Part shown: positions 45,047-55,070 of the stretch, in pieces | Position numbering within the stretch: position 1 is the first letter of the stretch | Layout: every line of letters begins with the position of its first letter | From: Chitinophagaceae bacterium | GTDB lineage: Bacteria; Bacteroidota; Bacteroidia; Chitinophagales; UBA10324 | NCBI GenBank assembly: GCA_016717285.1 | Contig: JADKFU010000005.1 | Coordinates: 1,658,501 to 1,722,500, forward strand | Direction: 5' to 3' | Length of the DNA stretch: 64,000 bases | The notes under the pieces: model-generated | What the model saw: only the letters and a program-made list of their open reading frames with translations | The model's database searches: none | What the model was told of the DNA's origin: nothing | Program-made: the position numbers and the translations under genes

Positions 45047-46705
45047 TCAATTCAAAAGTTCGCGGGCACTTTCGAGGGCGGCAGGAGTCACTTTTTCTCC
45101 ACTGATCATTTGCGCAATAGCTTTGATCTTTTCCTCCTGGTCGAGTGTGCGGATGCGGGTGAAGGTGCGATCAGCAGATGTTTCTTTGTAAACAAAATAA
45201 TGCATGTTGGCTTTAGCAGCAATCTGTGGTAAGTGTGTGATACAAATTACCTGGTGATGTGTTGAAAGCTGTTTTAAAATGGCAGAAACTTTCATGGCTG
45301 TTTCTCCTGAAATACCGGTATCAATTTCATCAAAGATCAGCGTTGGTAGGGCAGTGGTAGCTGCAATCAATGATTTTATACAGAGCATCAGTCGGGATAA
45401 TTCACCGCCCGAGGCAACTTTTCTAACCTCCTGAAATTCGCTGCCTTTGTTTGATGCAAAGAGAAAACGGAATTTATCGATACCGAAAACATTCAATTCA
45501 CCGGCAGGTAATGATTCCTGTTGAATACTGATTTCCGCATGTGGCATCCCAACACTTTTGAGCATCTTATTTACTGCTTGCATCACCACGGGCATTTGCT
45601 TGTTTCTTTCGTTAGAGAGCAATAAGGCAAAAGCAAGCAGCTCTTTTTTATCAACCGCTAATTTTTTTTCAAGACTTTCTAATTCATCTGTATGAATGCT
45701 GATGGCCTGAATTCTTACTTCAAGTTCCGATGCTATCCGCAGTAATTCTGCAACCGAGTGTACACGATGCTTTTTTTCAAGCCGGTAAATGACATCTAAA
45801 CGTTGGGTGATTTCCTGCAAGCGTTCAGGATCAACATTTAAAATGGACTGGCTGGATGCTATTTCATCTGAAATATCGTCCAACTCAATACGCGCACTTT
45901 CGAGGCGTGATATCAGCACTTCAGTTTGAGGAAAATATTTTTTTGCACTGCTCAGTAAGCTGATCACTTCTTTTAACTGGTACTTTATGGCGGTGTCGGT
46001 TTCCTGTAGTAAGTTATAGGCAGCTGCAAATAATTTTTTGATCTCTTCAGCATGTTCTAATTGTTTCAACTCCTGTTCAGCAGGTTCCTGTTCATTGTCT
46101 TTTAATGTTGCATTGGCAAGTTCCTTCAATTGAAAGGAGAGATAATCAAGTTCCTGTGTTTCACGCTGATGATGATCGCGCAAATGATTGGATCTTTTTA
46201 AGTTTTCCTGGTAAGCAAGAAAACGCATGCGGAATTCCTGCGTTGCACTTTCTTGTTTTGCCAGCGAATCCAGTATTGTAATTTGAAACTGCGTGGTGTT
46301 TAATTCATGAGATTCATGCTGGTTATGCATATCAACCAGTTGATCTCCCAACGATTTCATCACCGATAAATTAACGGGTGTATCATTGATGAATGCACGT
46401 GATTTACCGGCAGCCAGAACTTCCCTGCGCAGGATCAGTTGCTTTTCAAAATCAAGATCATTTTCATCGAAGAAAATTTTCAAATCCGGTGATAAAGATT
46501 CGAAAGTAGCTTCCACCACGCATTTTTTTTCTTTATCAAACAAAGCGGATGCATCAGCACGTTCGCCCAATATAAGTGACAATGCCTCAATTGCAATTGA
46601 CTTGCCTGCACCTGTTTCACCTGTAATGACAGTGAGTTGGTCTGAAAACAAAAGTTCCAGTTGTTCGATGATGACATAATTGCGAATGGATAATTTACGC
46701 AGCAT
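45047..46705 (-). CDS. recN: DNA repair protein RecN
   Basis: A 552-residue SMC-like ATPase for double-strand-break repair. N-terminal IRNYVIIEQLELLF then Walker A ITGETGAGKSI; long central coiled coil (about residues 150-370); C-terminal signature SGGELSRLMLCIK, Walker B TLIFDEIDTGISG and ICITHLPQIAAKA. Last gene of the bamD-rpoZ-coaBC-porD-recN run, but with its own apparent promoter. Confidence 0.96.
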   Translation of the reverse strand: MLRKLSIRNYVIIEQLELLFSDQLTVITGETGAGKSIAIEALSLILGERADASALFDKEKKCVVEATFESLSPDLKIFFDENDLDFEKQLILRREVLAAGKSRAFINDTPVNLSVMKSLGDQLVDMHNQHESHELNTTQFQITILDSLAKQESATQEFRMRFLAYQENLKRSNHLRDHHQRETQELDYLSFQLKELANATLKDNEQEPAEQELKQLEHAEEIKKLFAAAYNLLQETDTAIKYQLKEVISLLSSAKKYFPQTEVLISRLESARIELDDISDEIASSQSILNVDPERLQEITQRLDVIYRLEKKHRVHSVAELLRIASELEVRIQAISIHTDELESLEKKLAVDKKELLAFALLLSNERNKQMPVVMQAVNKMLKSVGMPHAEISIQQESLPAGELNVFGIDKFRFLFASNKGSEFQEVRKVASGGELSRLMLCIKSLIAATTALPTLIFDEIDTGISGETAMKVSAILKQLSTHHQVICITHLPQIAAKANMHYFVYKETSADRTFTRIRTLDQEEKIKAIAQMISGEKVTPAALESARELLN

Positions 46706-46709
46706 AAAT

Positions 46710-46717
46710 CAAAGTTA
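46710..46717 (-). promoter_or_regulatory. -7 promoter element directly before recN ATG
   Basis: On the minus strand TAACTTTG matches TAnnTTTG exactly and ends 4 bases before the ATG at 46705, predicting a start of transcription at about the start codon. Confidence 0.5.
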
Positions 46718-46882
46718 ATTTGGTACAATGATACTTAGGTATTTTGAATATTGATCTTTTCAACATGTCACGGGAAATTGAAAGTGCCGTAGTAAATGAG
46801 TTCTTACCTCAGCGGATTTTTTCAAAAATAGTCTTACCTAATAATGAATAAAAGACGATTGATTATTCAACAGTGACCAATA

Positions 46883-47782
46883 TTAATTAGATTTCATAAT
46901 TGCCTGGTACTTGGATGAGTTGGATGCATCAAGTTTGGAAAGTACCTGCACCGCATTTGCTTTTTCCTGCGGGGTGGCCTTTGAATAGATATTGACCAGT
47001 TCATCAGATTTTGCCTGGAGCAGCACTAGCATGATCATGGAGTTAGGAGCATTGTCGCTGGTTTTGCTCAACAGAGTAAGACAATTATCGATCGCCTTTC
47101 TTCCCTGATCGGTATTTTCAAACATCTTATCGAGACCTTCCCGGTGATATTTATAAAGCACTTCCCGGACATCCGCGAACTTTGTATCAAGAAGATTAGT
47201 AATGAGCCAGTATCGGTTACGAAGCGATTCGTATGATTTCCAGCCTGGTTCAGAACTGGATTGCGCTGCATTCACGATACTTTGGGCTTTCTGATAATAA
47301 GGTGTTCCGGCTGAAGGCGAAAATGAATCGTAATCAAAGCCAATAATAGTATAAGCATAATAAGCAAGTACTGATGTCAGGTTCGAGAGATAGTTGTTCT
47401 CATTAAATTCCAAAGGCTGATATTCAGTATACTGAATCTGAAAATCTTTGTCAACCCATTTCAAGAGTGTTGAATTATATCCGGCGCTGTATATCGGACG
47501 ATTGCTCTGTACAGAAATTTGCGCACCGAATTTATCAGATGAAATTTCCTGCGTTATATTAATCAGGATGCTGCATTCTATTCTTTCAGTGGCTGAGAAA
47601 TTATCATTGGTCCATTTACGATTGTTCATAAATTCATAAACAGACTTCTGAAGTGTTTGAAATATTTTTGGATCGGCGGTTTGCAGTTGTGCAGTAATCA
47701 CTTTTACTGTACAATTCAGTTCCTGTGCACGGCAGAAAGCAGTGCAACATAAAATGATAAAAACGAAAAGATATTTTTTCAT
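46883..47782 (-). CDS. porD: PorD-like (DUF4835) T9SS-associated protein
   Basis: A 299-residue periplasmic protein with signal peptide ending FCRAQ. ELNCTVKVITAQLQTADPKIF at the mature N-terminus and the internal CSILINITQEIS match the DUF4835/PorD family, needed for type IX secretion in Porphyromonas. Its location between coaBC and recN is the conserved Bacteroidota order. This ties the window to an active T9SS, consistent with the sorting tails on four nearby proteins. Confidence 0.88.
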   Translation of the reverse strand: MKKYLFVFIILCCTAFCRAQELNCTVKVITAQLQTADPKIFQTLQKSVYEFMNNRKWTNDNFSATERIECSILINITQEISSDKFGAQISVQSNRPIYSAGYNSTLLKWVDKDFQIQYTEYQPLEFNENNYLSNLTSVLAYYAYTIIGFDYDSFSPSAGTPYYQKAQSIVNAAQSSSEPGWKSYESLRNRYWLITNLLDTKFADVREVLYKYHREGLDKMFENTDQGRKAIDNCLTLLSKTSDNAPNSMIMLVLLQAKSDELVNIYSKATPQEKANAVQVLSKLDASNSSKYQAIMKSN

Positions 47783-47836
47783 TGTTGAAAAAGTTATCGC
47801 GTGCCTATTTAATTCAGGTAAAGATAAATACTCCGC

Positions 47837-49105
47837 CTATCTGCTATTTGAAGTTGCCGAAGATACTGCATGATTCATGAGCTTTAAAATGAAACTAACG
47901 ATATCTTTCGCAACTTCTTGTTTGTTTTTCAAATCGTAAGAATGTAGCTGTTCCTGTTTGTCAATAATCGTAATTCTGTTGGTATCGTGTTGGAATCCTG
48001 CTCCCTGATCGCGGAGAGAGTTGAGGATAATCATATCCAGATTTTTACTCCGGAGTTTTTCTTTGGCATTAACAATTTCGTTGGCAGTCTCAAGTGCAAA
48101 TCCGATGAGCAATTGTCCATTCTTTTTTTGTTCCCCTAATGACCTGAGTATGTCGGGTGTTTTAACTAATGAAAGATGAAGCTGGGTTTCAGCGCCCTTT
48201 TTTATTTTTTCAGCAGCAAAAGATTCCGGTGTATAATCCGCTACGGCTGCAGCCATTACTGTGATATCTGTTCCTGGAAAATTCTTGTGTACTTCCTCAT
48301 ACATTTCCTGCGCGGTGGTGACTTTTGTGGTCTTAATATTTGCATGAACAGCACCCAACGTTGTAGGGCCTAAAATCAATTTCACCGTGGCACCCTGATT
48401 TGCCAATTCTTCAGCTATAGCCATTCCCATCTTTCCGGAAGAATGATTTCCGATGAAACGTACAGGATCAATTGGTTCGTGGGTTGGTCCGGCTGTAACA
48501 AGTGCTGTCTTTCCAGACAGTGCCTTTTTGCTGATCCCGTCCATTTTTATTTTTGCAAAATACGAATCGAGATAATTTACAATAGCGGTAGGTTCAGCCA
48601 TTCTTCCCGGGCCCATCAGGCCACTTGCCAATTCCCCTGAATCTACAGGAATTAAAACATGTCCGAATGAAGAAAGCCTGGCAATATTGTTTTGTGTTGC
48701 CGGATGCATCCACATATCTTCGTCCATTGCAGGTGCGATTACCACAGGGCAACGTGCAGAGAGATACACGGCAGTAAGCAGATTGTCGCAAAGCCCGTTT
48801 GAAAACTTTGCAATGGTATTTGCAGTGGCAGGAGCTACTAACAGTATGTCAGCCCAAAGTCCCAACTCCACGTGATTGTTCCACAGCATTGCCTTGTCCT
48901 CTATAAGGTCAATATCTACTTTGTTTTTGGAAAGAGTGGACAGTGTAAGAGGAGCTATAAAATTACTCGCCTCTCTTGTCATTACGACTTTTACTTCGGC
49001 ACCTTCTTTTATCAATTGCCGGATTAGAAGCGCGCTTTTATACGCGGCAATGCTGCCGGTAACACCCATCAGGATCTTTTTACCGGAAATTGAGTTCACA
49101 GGCAA
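47837..49105 (-). CDS. coaBC: Bifunctional phosphopantothenoylcysteine decarboxylase/synthase
   Basis: A 422-residue CoA biosynthesis enzyme. CoaC half: GVTGSIAAYKSALLIRQL flavin site, WNNHVELGLWADILLVAP with the active-site His, PATANT and APAMDEDMW. CoaB half from about residue 195: LVTAGPTHEPIDPVRFIGNHSSG. The start is TTG 49105 or GTG 49099; no ATG precedes. Probably co-transcribed with bamD and rpoZ, 201 bases downstream of rpoZ. Confidence 0.95.
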   Translation of the reverse strand: MPVNSISGKKILMGVTGSIAAYKSALLIRQLIKEGAEVKVVMTREASNFIAPLTLSTLSKNKVDIDLIEDKAMLWNNHVELGLWADILLVAPATANTIAKFSNGLCDNLLTAVYLSARCPVVIAPAMDEDMWMHPATQNNIARLSSFGHVLIPVDSGELASGLMGPGRMAEPTAIVNYLDSYFAKIKMDGISKKALSGKTALVTAGPTHEPIDPVRFIGNHSSGKMGMAIAEELANQGATVKLILGPTTLGAVHANIKTTKVTTAQEMYEEVHKNFPGTDITVMAAAVADYTPESFAAEKIKKGAETQLHLSLVKTPDILRSLGEQKKNGQLLIGFALETANEIVNAKEKLRSKNLDMIILNSLRDQGAGFQHDTNRITIIDKQEQLHSYDLKNKQEVAKDIVSFILKLMNHAVSSATSNSR

Positions 49106-49306
49106 AAGTTATAAGGAGAAAAAGGATAAATAAATACCTCTTGTTGCACCATCAGACTCCTATTTATCAGAGATTCAAGGTATATGAAATCAGATTGCAT
49201 GCTGAAAGCATCACGCTATGAAATGTGTTCTAAGGTTTTAGCGCCCATGAGAATCATTTGTTCCGGCTGACAACAAACGGGAAAACTGAAACTCAAAGGC
49301 TACGAA

Positions 49307-49651
49307 TCAGATTGCTTCATTGTCTTTAACAGGGTTGCGGAAATACACTTTGTCCTCCATAAATTCCTGTGTAGCGATGAGCGTTGCATCCGGCATCTTC
49401 TCATAATACTTAGAGATCTCAATTTGCTCACGGTTTTCATGAATTTCCTCGAGGTTATCAGTTGTAGTAGCAAACTCTTCAAGTTTACCGTGCAACTCTT
49501 CTTTTAACTGGGATGAAATCTGGTTGGCCCGCTTTGCAATCACTACGATGGATTCATAAAGATTACCGGTTTTTTTCTGCATCTCTGAAAGATTTTTAGT
49601 TTCCATTACAGGAGAAATGGTACCGTTTGCATTGCGTTTATTCTTGCTCAT
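49307..49651 (-). CDS. rpoZ: DNA-directed RNA polymerase omega subunit
   Basis: A 114-residue protein with the Bacteroidota-type omega core TGNLYESIVVIAKRANQIS and a downstream acidic tail. Assists RNA polymerase assembly. Overlaps the end of bamD by 14 bases, so it is translationally coupled to it. Confidence 0.9.
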   Translation of the reverse strand: MSKNKRNANGTISPVMETKNLSEMQKKTGNLYESIVVIAKRANQISSQLKEELHGKLEEFATTTDNLEEIHENREQIEISKYYEKMPDATLIATQEFMEDKVYFRNPVKDNEAI

Positions 49652-50459
49652 CAGTTTTGATTTTAGTTATGTTTTTATTGGTTGTTTCGTAAAGATCTTT
49701 TGCCTCATTCATGTAAGAACTGCCGGCATATTTATTTGCAAAAATCTGGTAGCTGTCCAAAGTGGTCTGATAACGTTCCCTTTGTTTTGAAGGAACACTG
49801 TTTAAAGCATACAGGTAATTTGACTTAATTATCATGAACATAGCGCGTTCAATGTACGGACTGTCAGGATAGTCATGTAAAAGGTTTTTGAAAGCAACAG
49901 AGGAGGCGCTGTATCGGCCCATTTTAAAATAAAGCTCAGCGCTTTTGTATGCTTTAAGATCAAGTTTGCGACGCATGTCGTCAATCATCTGATTTGCATC
50001 AGGCACATACTTTCCCGATGGGTACTGGTTTACAAATAGCTGTAATTCACCAATCGCTTTTTCGGTATATGATTGTTCTAATTGAATGTCAGGTGATAAA
50101 ATGTAATAACATTTAGCATTCATGAAAAGGCACTCTTCAGCATGCTCATTATAAGGGTAGGTTATGGAAAAGTTTTTAAAATAATAGGCGGCCAACAGAT
50201 TTTCATTGAGATGAAAATGGGTGTAAGCGTAATAGTAGGAAATATCTTCCATCTCCTTTGTGCCTTTATAGAAGTTTATCAAATCTTCAAAAAGGGGGAG
50301 TGCCTTATAATAAAGACCTGCATCGTAATATTCTTTAGCCTTTTGAAGTTTGAGAGTGGTATCAGTGCTTTTTAATACTTCCTGATATTCACTACATCCT
50401 GAAAGTGCTATGATTCCAAAGGCAAGTACAAAGAATAAAAAGCGTTTCCAACTTTTCAT
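49638..50459 (-). CDS. bamD: Outer-membrane assembly lipoprotein BamD
   Basis: A 273-residue lipoprotein of the BAM complex that inserts beta-barrels. Lipoprotein signal FLFFVLAFGIIALSGC; five TPR-like helix pairs (AKEYYDAGLYYKALPLFEDL, AELYFKMGRYSASSVAFKNL). ATG 50459 chosen over 50486 because it starts the signal peptide directly. A perfect -7 element is 6 bases upstream. First gene of the operon. Confidence 0.93.
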   Translation of the reverse strand: MKSWKRFLFFVLAFGIIALSGCSEYQEVLKSTDTTLKLQKAKEYYDAGLYYKALPLFEDLINFYKGTKEMEDISYYYAYTHFHLNENLLAAYYFKNFSITYPYNEHAEECLFMNAKCYYILSPDIQLEQSYTEKAIGELQLFVNQYPSGKYVPDANQMIDDMRRKLDLKAYKSAELYFKMGRYSASSVAFKNLLHDYPDSPYIERAMFMIIKSNYLYALNSVPSKQRERYQTTLDSYQIFANKYAGSSYMNEAKDLYETTNKNITKIKTDEQE

Positions 50460-50465
50460 AAGCGC

Positions 50466-50474
50466 GCAAAGATA
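50466..50474 (-). promoter_or_regulatory. Bacteroidota -7 promoter element for bamD operon
   Basis: On the minus strand TATCTTTGC matches exactly and lies 6 bases before the bamD ATG, predicting a leader of only about 4 bases. Confidence 0.6.
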
Positions 50475-50765
50475 CTGTAAAATCATGAAAACGAAGCGGT
50501 TCCAAATAATATTGCCAACAGAAAGAACATTGCTTTCTGGATAAAAAGACCTTCTGGTAGCTTGAAAGCTAAATAATTGGCGACGGATACTGGCTGAAAG
50601 TTAATTACGACCGTTTGCCATTCATTATCTTGAAGAAATTTTGCCCCTCAATAACAACGCTATCAGATAAAATTACAGGCGGACCTGCAGAATCATTGAT
50701 TCCAACTTCCGGAAAAGAAGAGATTTTGCGGGCACTTGAAAATTAAGTAAGGCATTTGTTTCCGG

Positions 50766-53700
50766 TTATTGATTGATAATTTGCTGGTGCATTACTTCAT
50801 CTCCTAAAATAATCTCCAGCATGTAAATTCCTGCCGGATGGTTCTTCAGATCAATATCAGTTTGGAAATTTTCCTCCTCAATTTGCTGAGCGGTGGTGAA
50901 TAACACTCTTCCAGTTATATCTGAGAGTTTCAAAACAAGCTTAGCATCATGTATATTACTGATCAATAAATGAAAAAGTCCATTGGACGGATTGGGGTAA
51001 ACCTTTATTTCATCAGTCTGAACAGTGGTTTTGCAGGCATTAATTACTGTTACAGCCGGTGACAATTTGCTGCAGCCACTATTTGTATTCGTCACAATTA
51101 CTTCAAAATAGTCTGCCTGGCTGGCTGAATAAATTGATGAGGTGGCACCTGGAATTATCGTCCCTCCTTTATACCATTGCCACGTAACAGCAGCGGATTC
51201 ACCCGACGCCGTAAGTAATACAGCACCAAGACAAAGGTTCAGATTGATTGAGCTGATGTATGATGTTGGATTAGAAACACTTGTAATAGATACTGTGTTG
51301 GAAGTAGCGCTGCATCCATAACTATTGCTTACAACCGCTTTAACGCTTGTATTCTGGTAAGGCATTAAAGTATAGGTTGAATTAGTTTGTCCGGGCACTA
51401 TCGCATTACTACTTCCTTTATACCAGCTAAAGCTTTCGATGTTTGAACCGGTAGCTAAAAACGTTACAGAGTCGTTTTTACAAAGGGTAATGGGTCCGGG
51501 AGGGCCAACAGAAACCGTTATCGCATTTTCGTCAATAGAGCCATTGCAGTTATTATCAAGACCATCACAAATATCAGCAGCGCCAGGATAAATGGTTGCT
51601 ATACCATCGTTGCAGTCTGTGTTATTGGTGACCTTTCCAATTAGAGGAATACAAGAATAAGTCCCCGGATCTGCAGCAGACCCATAGCCATCCTGATCGG
51701 TATCTGAATAATAAAGCAGAGCATCTGTTACCGTTACGGGAGCCGATAATTTACTGCAGCCTAAATTGTTTGTTACCATTACGGTATAGTTACCGTCAGT
51801 TGAAGGCAAATAGTCAGGGTTTGTGGCACCTGCTACTATCAGATCATTCCTGTACCATTGACGTGCATAATTGATAACTGCATTGGTGGAAAGATTAACA
51901 GAGCCCATGCAAAGATCAAGGTTGCCTCCGTTATTCACTGTAATTACTGATGTTGGATTCGCCAAAACACCCAGTGAAATTACATTGGAAGTCGCGGTGC
52001 ATCCAAAGCCATTGGTTACAACTGCTTTCACCGTATTGCTTTCATAGTTCAGGCTGTAGGAAGAATTAGTCTGCCCACTGATCGGATTTGTATTCGTTCC
52101 TTTGTACCATTTAAAGGTTTCCATATTGGTTCCTGTCGCGGTAAGAGTTATCATGTCATTTTTACAACCGTTTAGAGGATCCGTAGAGCCAATCGAAAAT
52201 ATAATTGCATTTTCATCAATAATTCCGTTACAATTGTTATCAATACCATCGCAAATATCAATAGCACTCTGATTTACGGATACATCAGTGTCATTACAAT
52301 CGGTGTGATTGGTGGTAACCCAGGCAGGAGGGTTGCAGTATGCAATACCGGTTGCTGAAGAAGATCCATAAGTATCATGGTCCACGTCAATGTAATAGGT
52401 CAATTTTCCTGTGGCGCTGTTGTCTGCATCATCTGCAAGGCCATCACAATCTTCGTCTACGTCATTTACATCACAAATTTCTGTTCCATTGGGCTTGACA
52501 GAAGACTTTGAATCATTACAATCTGTATGGTTGGTAGTGTACCAGGCAGGAGGATTACAATAAGCAACTCCGGTAGCAGTAGAAGAACCATAGCTGTCGT
52601 GATCACTATCAATATAGTAAGTTAATTTTCCGGTTACGGAAGCATCTGCATCATCTGATAAACCGTCACAATCTTCGTCCGCATCATTTGCATCACACAA
52701 TTCCTGTCCTCCTGGTTTGATGGCTGAATTTGCATCGTTGCAGTCCGTGTGATTAGTGATGAACCAGGCTGGCGGATTGCAATATGCTATTCCCGTGGCA
52801 GTGGAAGAACCGAAGTTGTCATGATCTGCATCAACATAATAAATCACTTTCCCTGTAGCAGATATATCTAAATCATCAGCAAGTCCATCGCAGTCTTCAT
52901 CTACATCATTTGCATCACACAATTCCTGTCCTCCTGGTTTGATGGATGCATTGGCATCGTTACAGTCGGTGTGGTTAGTAATATACCAGGCTGGTGGGTT
53001 ACAATAAGCAATACCAGCTGCGATGGAAGAGCCATAATTATCATGATCAGCATCTACGTAATAAGTTATTTTGCCTGTAACTGAACCATCGGCATCATCT
53101 TTCAATCCGTCGCAATCTTCATCAACATCATTAGCATCGCATACTTCCTGTGCTCCCGGTTTAATTGCTGCATTGGCATCATTACAGTCTGTATTATTTG
53201 TTACAACACCCGAAGGAGGAGTGCAATAAGTTGTTCCCGGATCAGTGGAGGAACCATATCCGTCATTATCAGCATCAACATAATAAATGGTTGAACATGA
53301 TTGCGTATAAGACAAGGAAATAGTGCTGTTGGTACGGTAGACTTTTATACCATACAATGTTATGGGATCGCCTGTATAGACAAGACTTCCCTGCTGAACA
53401 ATTTTATTAGCACTGTTTTTTACATTCCAGTAAATTGTTTTCCCGGTAGTTGGTTTGAATTTTTGAATTCTCCGGAAAGCAATATCAGTGGTACAAGAGT
53501 CATACTGCTGCGGCAGCAATGCTCCTCCGGCATACATATTTTTAACAAAACAAGTGATGCTGTAACTGGTGCTATTGTCTACGATAGATGCATCATTCCA
53601 GTCAAGGTAACCATTGAGTGCACCCAACTGGTCACCATTTGTAGGAGTGCCATTGCCCGGATTCTGGTCGACAGAGCAAAATGAAAAGGCCGGATAAGAA

Positions 53701-55070
53701 CGCGCCAATGTAAATCTTTCAAATGCGGGTGTATATTCTTCCTCAGTAAATGTAGCGCCATCATTCGTATGATTTCTTTGATCCCAATACCAGGTACCGC
53801 CCTGGCGTGAGGCATCCACGCTGTCGTACCAGAAATATTTCTGAACCCAACCAACGGTAACGTCCTGTTTCCCATTGATGCCACTGATAAACGGACCTCC
53901 ACGCATTTCATTCACAAGATACATATGTCTTATATCAAAAAGTTTCCAGATTGGAATATTTTGCCCGGTATTTGGATCTTTATAGTCAGTTTCAAAGTTA
54001 TCGGAAGAACTGCACCATTGTTGCTCCCGCTCGGAACTGTTCAATGCTTTAAGAATAATCGGGGCGCTTTTAGCGGAAACTGCAGTAACCATTGATGGCC
54101 ACATCTGTGAAGTCAGCAAGGCACCAAAGCCGTTGTGTGAGACACCAGTAAGATAGACTTTGTTGCTATCGGCACCAATATTTTTCCTCACCCATTCAAG
54201 TGTTTCTTTTAATCTGGCCTGGGTATACATTTTTACAACACCTGAAGAAGGTACTGAGTTGTTAGTAGAATACATGTTATAATTATCATTCCAGCCCGAC
54301 CAGTAAGTATCTACTCCGTTCGGCAGCCGATCATCGATCTTAATAATATTGCAATCGGTGCAAACGTCAAGACCGGTAGTGGTAAAGGGGCTTTCATCTT
54401 TGAACAGCATGTAAATAGACTTATTGGCACTGTTGCCAGACTTAAAAACTGTGAAGTTCCAGGCATAAGAGCCGGCATTGGTAAAAGCAGGATACTGACT
54501 GGAGGATTGATTATTGCCCCACTGTGCATATTCGTACCTTAAAGTTCCATCCGTTTCTACCGATTGATACTGAAGTACAGGCTGAGGATTGGCGACTGAT
54601 TCCGAGATCGGTAAAAGGAGTGAATTCAGTCCATTGAGCACTAATTTATCTTCCTGGCCAGTAGACAGATTAACAACCATTACCGCATAATAAAAAGACC
54701 CGCTGCTTGTACAGGTAGTCACATACAATCCACGATCAGTTGCCAATGGTGCTCCAGTGGCGGTGATCTTAAAATAATAACTTGAACCATAAAGATTTGA
54801 TTTACGGACATTTTTAGCAGAATTATCCCGCACATAACCAAGGAAATTGGCAGTAGAAAGATTTGATACTACTGTGATAGGAGTTGACGAACGGTAAACA
54901 TTATACTGAAAATTTGTTCCTGCCGGATTTTTCCAGGTAAGAAATACCTGACCATTATATTTTACAGCTTGCAGTTCACTAACAGTAAATGCATTACCTG
55001 AAAAATTAAATATAAAGGAAAGCATGATCGCAACTGTGAAGCCGCGAAATTCCGTTAAAAAAGAAGTCAT
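50766..55070 (-). CDS. Giant secreted protein: esterase-like N-part, MopE modules, Ig modules, T9SS tail
   Basis: A 1434-residue protein. Signal peptide about 1-28. An FN3-like segment (VKYNGQVFLTWKNPAGTNF) is followed by an alpha/beta-hydrolase-like region with a nucleophile-elbow-like GVSHNGFGAL at about residue 312 and a later WYWDQRNH (possible His). Residues about 593-960 hold five MopE-type modules of 74 residues (DADNDGYGS, TDCNDANAAI, DEDCDGL), with a sixth at about 1113-1187; each has DxDxDGYG calcium-like loops and four Cys. Two pairs of Ig/PKD-like modules (WYKGTNTNPISGQTNSSYSL) alternate with them. A T9SS sorting tail ends the chain (VYPNPSNGLFHLLI, KNHPAGIYMLEI). Likely surface-bound; substrate unknown. 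Confidence 0.85.
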   Translation of the reverse strand: MTSFLTEFRGFTVAIMLSFIFNFSGNAFTVSELQAVKYNGQVFLTWKNPAGTNFQYNVYRSSTPITVVSNLSTANFLGYVRDNSAKNVRKSNLYGSSYYFKITATGAPLATDRGLYVTTCTSSGSFYYAVMVVNLSTGQEDKLVLNGLNSLLLPISESVANPQPVLQYQSVETDGTLRYEYAQWGNNQSSSQYPAFTNAGSYAWNFTVFKSGNSANKSIYMLFKDESPFTTTGLDVCTDCNIIKIDDRLPNGVDTYWSGWNDNYNMYSTNNSVPSSGVVKMYTQARLKETLEWVRKNIGADSNKVYLTGVSHNGFGALLTSQMWPSMVTAVSAKSAPIILKALNSSEREQQWCSSSDNFETDYKDPNTGQNIPIWKLFDIRHMYLVNEMRGGPFISGINGKQDVTVGWVQKYFWYDSVDASRQGGTWYWDQRNHTNDGATFTEEEYTPAFERFTLARSYPAFSFCSVDQNPGNGTPTNGDQLGALNGYLDWNDASIVDNSTSYSITCFVKNMYAGGALLPQQYDSCTTDIAFRRIQKFKPTTGKTIYWNVKNSANKIVQQGSLVYTGDPITLYGIKVYRTNSTISLSYTQSCSTIYYVDADNDGYGSSTDPGTTYCTPPSGVVTNNTDCNDANAAIKPGAQEVCDANDVDEDCDGLKDDADGSVTGKITYYVDADHDNYGSSIAAGIAYCNPPAWYITNHTDCNDANASIKPGGQELCDANDVDEDCDGLADDLDISATGKVIYYVDADHDNFGSSTATGIAYCNPPAWFITNHTDCNDANSAIKPGGQELCDANDADEDCDGLSDDADASVTGKLTYYIDSDHDSYGSSTATGVAYCNPPAWYTTNHTDCNDSKSSVKPNGTEICDVNDVDEDCDGLADDADNSATGKLTYYIDVDHDTYGSSSATGIAYCNPPAWVTTNHTDCNDTDVSVNQSAIDICDGIDNNCNGIIDENAIIFSIGSTDPLNGCKNDMITLTATGTNMETFKWYKGTNTNPISGQTNSSYSLNYESNTVKAVVTNGFGCTATSNVISLGVLANPTSVITVNNGGNLDLCMGSVNLSTNAVINYARQWYRNDLIVAGATNPDYLPSTDGNYTVMVTNNLGCSKLSAPVTVTDALLYYSDTDQDGYGSAADPGTYSCIPLIGKVTNNTDCNDGIATIYPGAADICDGLDNNCNGSIDENAITVSVGPPGPITLCKNDSVTFLATGSNIESFSWYKGSSNAIVPGQTNSTYTLMPYQNTSVKAVVSNSYGCSATSNTVSITSVSNPTSYISSINLNLCLGAVLLTASGESAAVTWQWYKGGTIIPGATSSIYSASQADYFEVIVTNTNSGCSKLSPAVTVINACKTTVQTDEIKVYPNPSNGLFHLLISNIHDAKLVLKLSDITGRVLFTTAQQIEEENFQTDIDLKNHPAGIYMLEIILGDEVMHQQIINQ

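Noticed and set aside
51500..53300. MopE-coding repeats taken as a DNA-level satellite or CRISPR
   Set aside because: The repeats keep one open frame, have 222-base coding units and conserved Cys/Asp codons, so they are protein modules.
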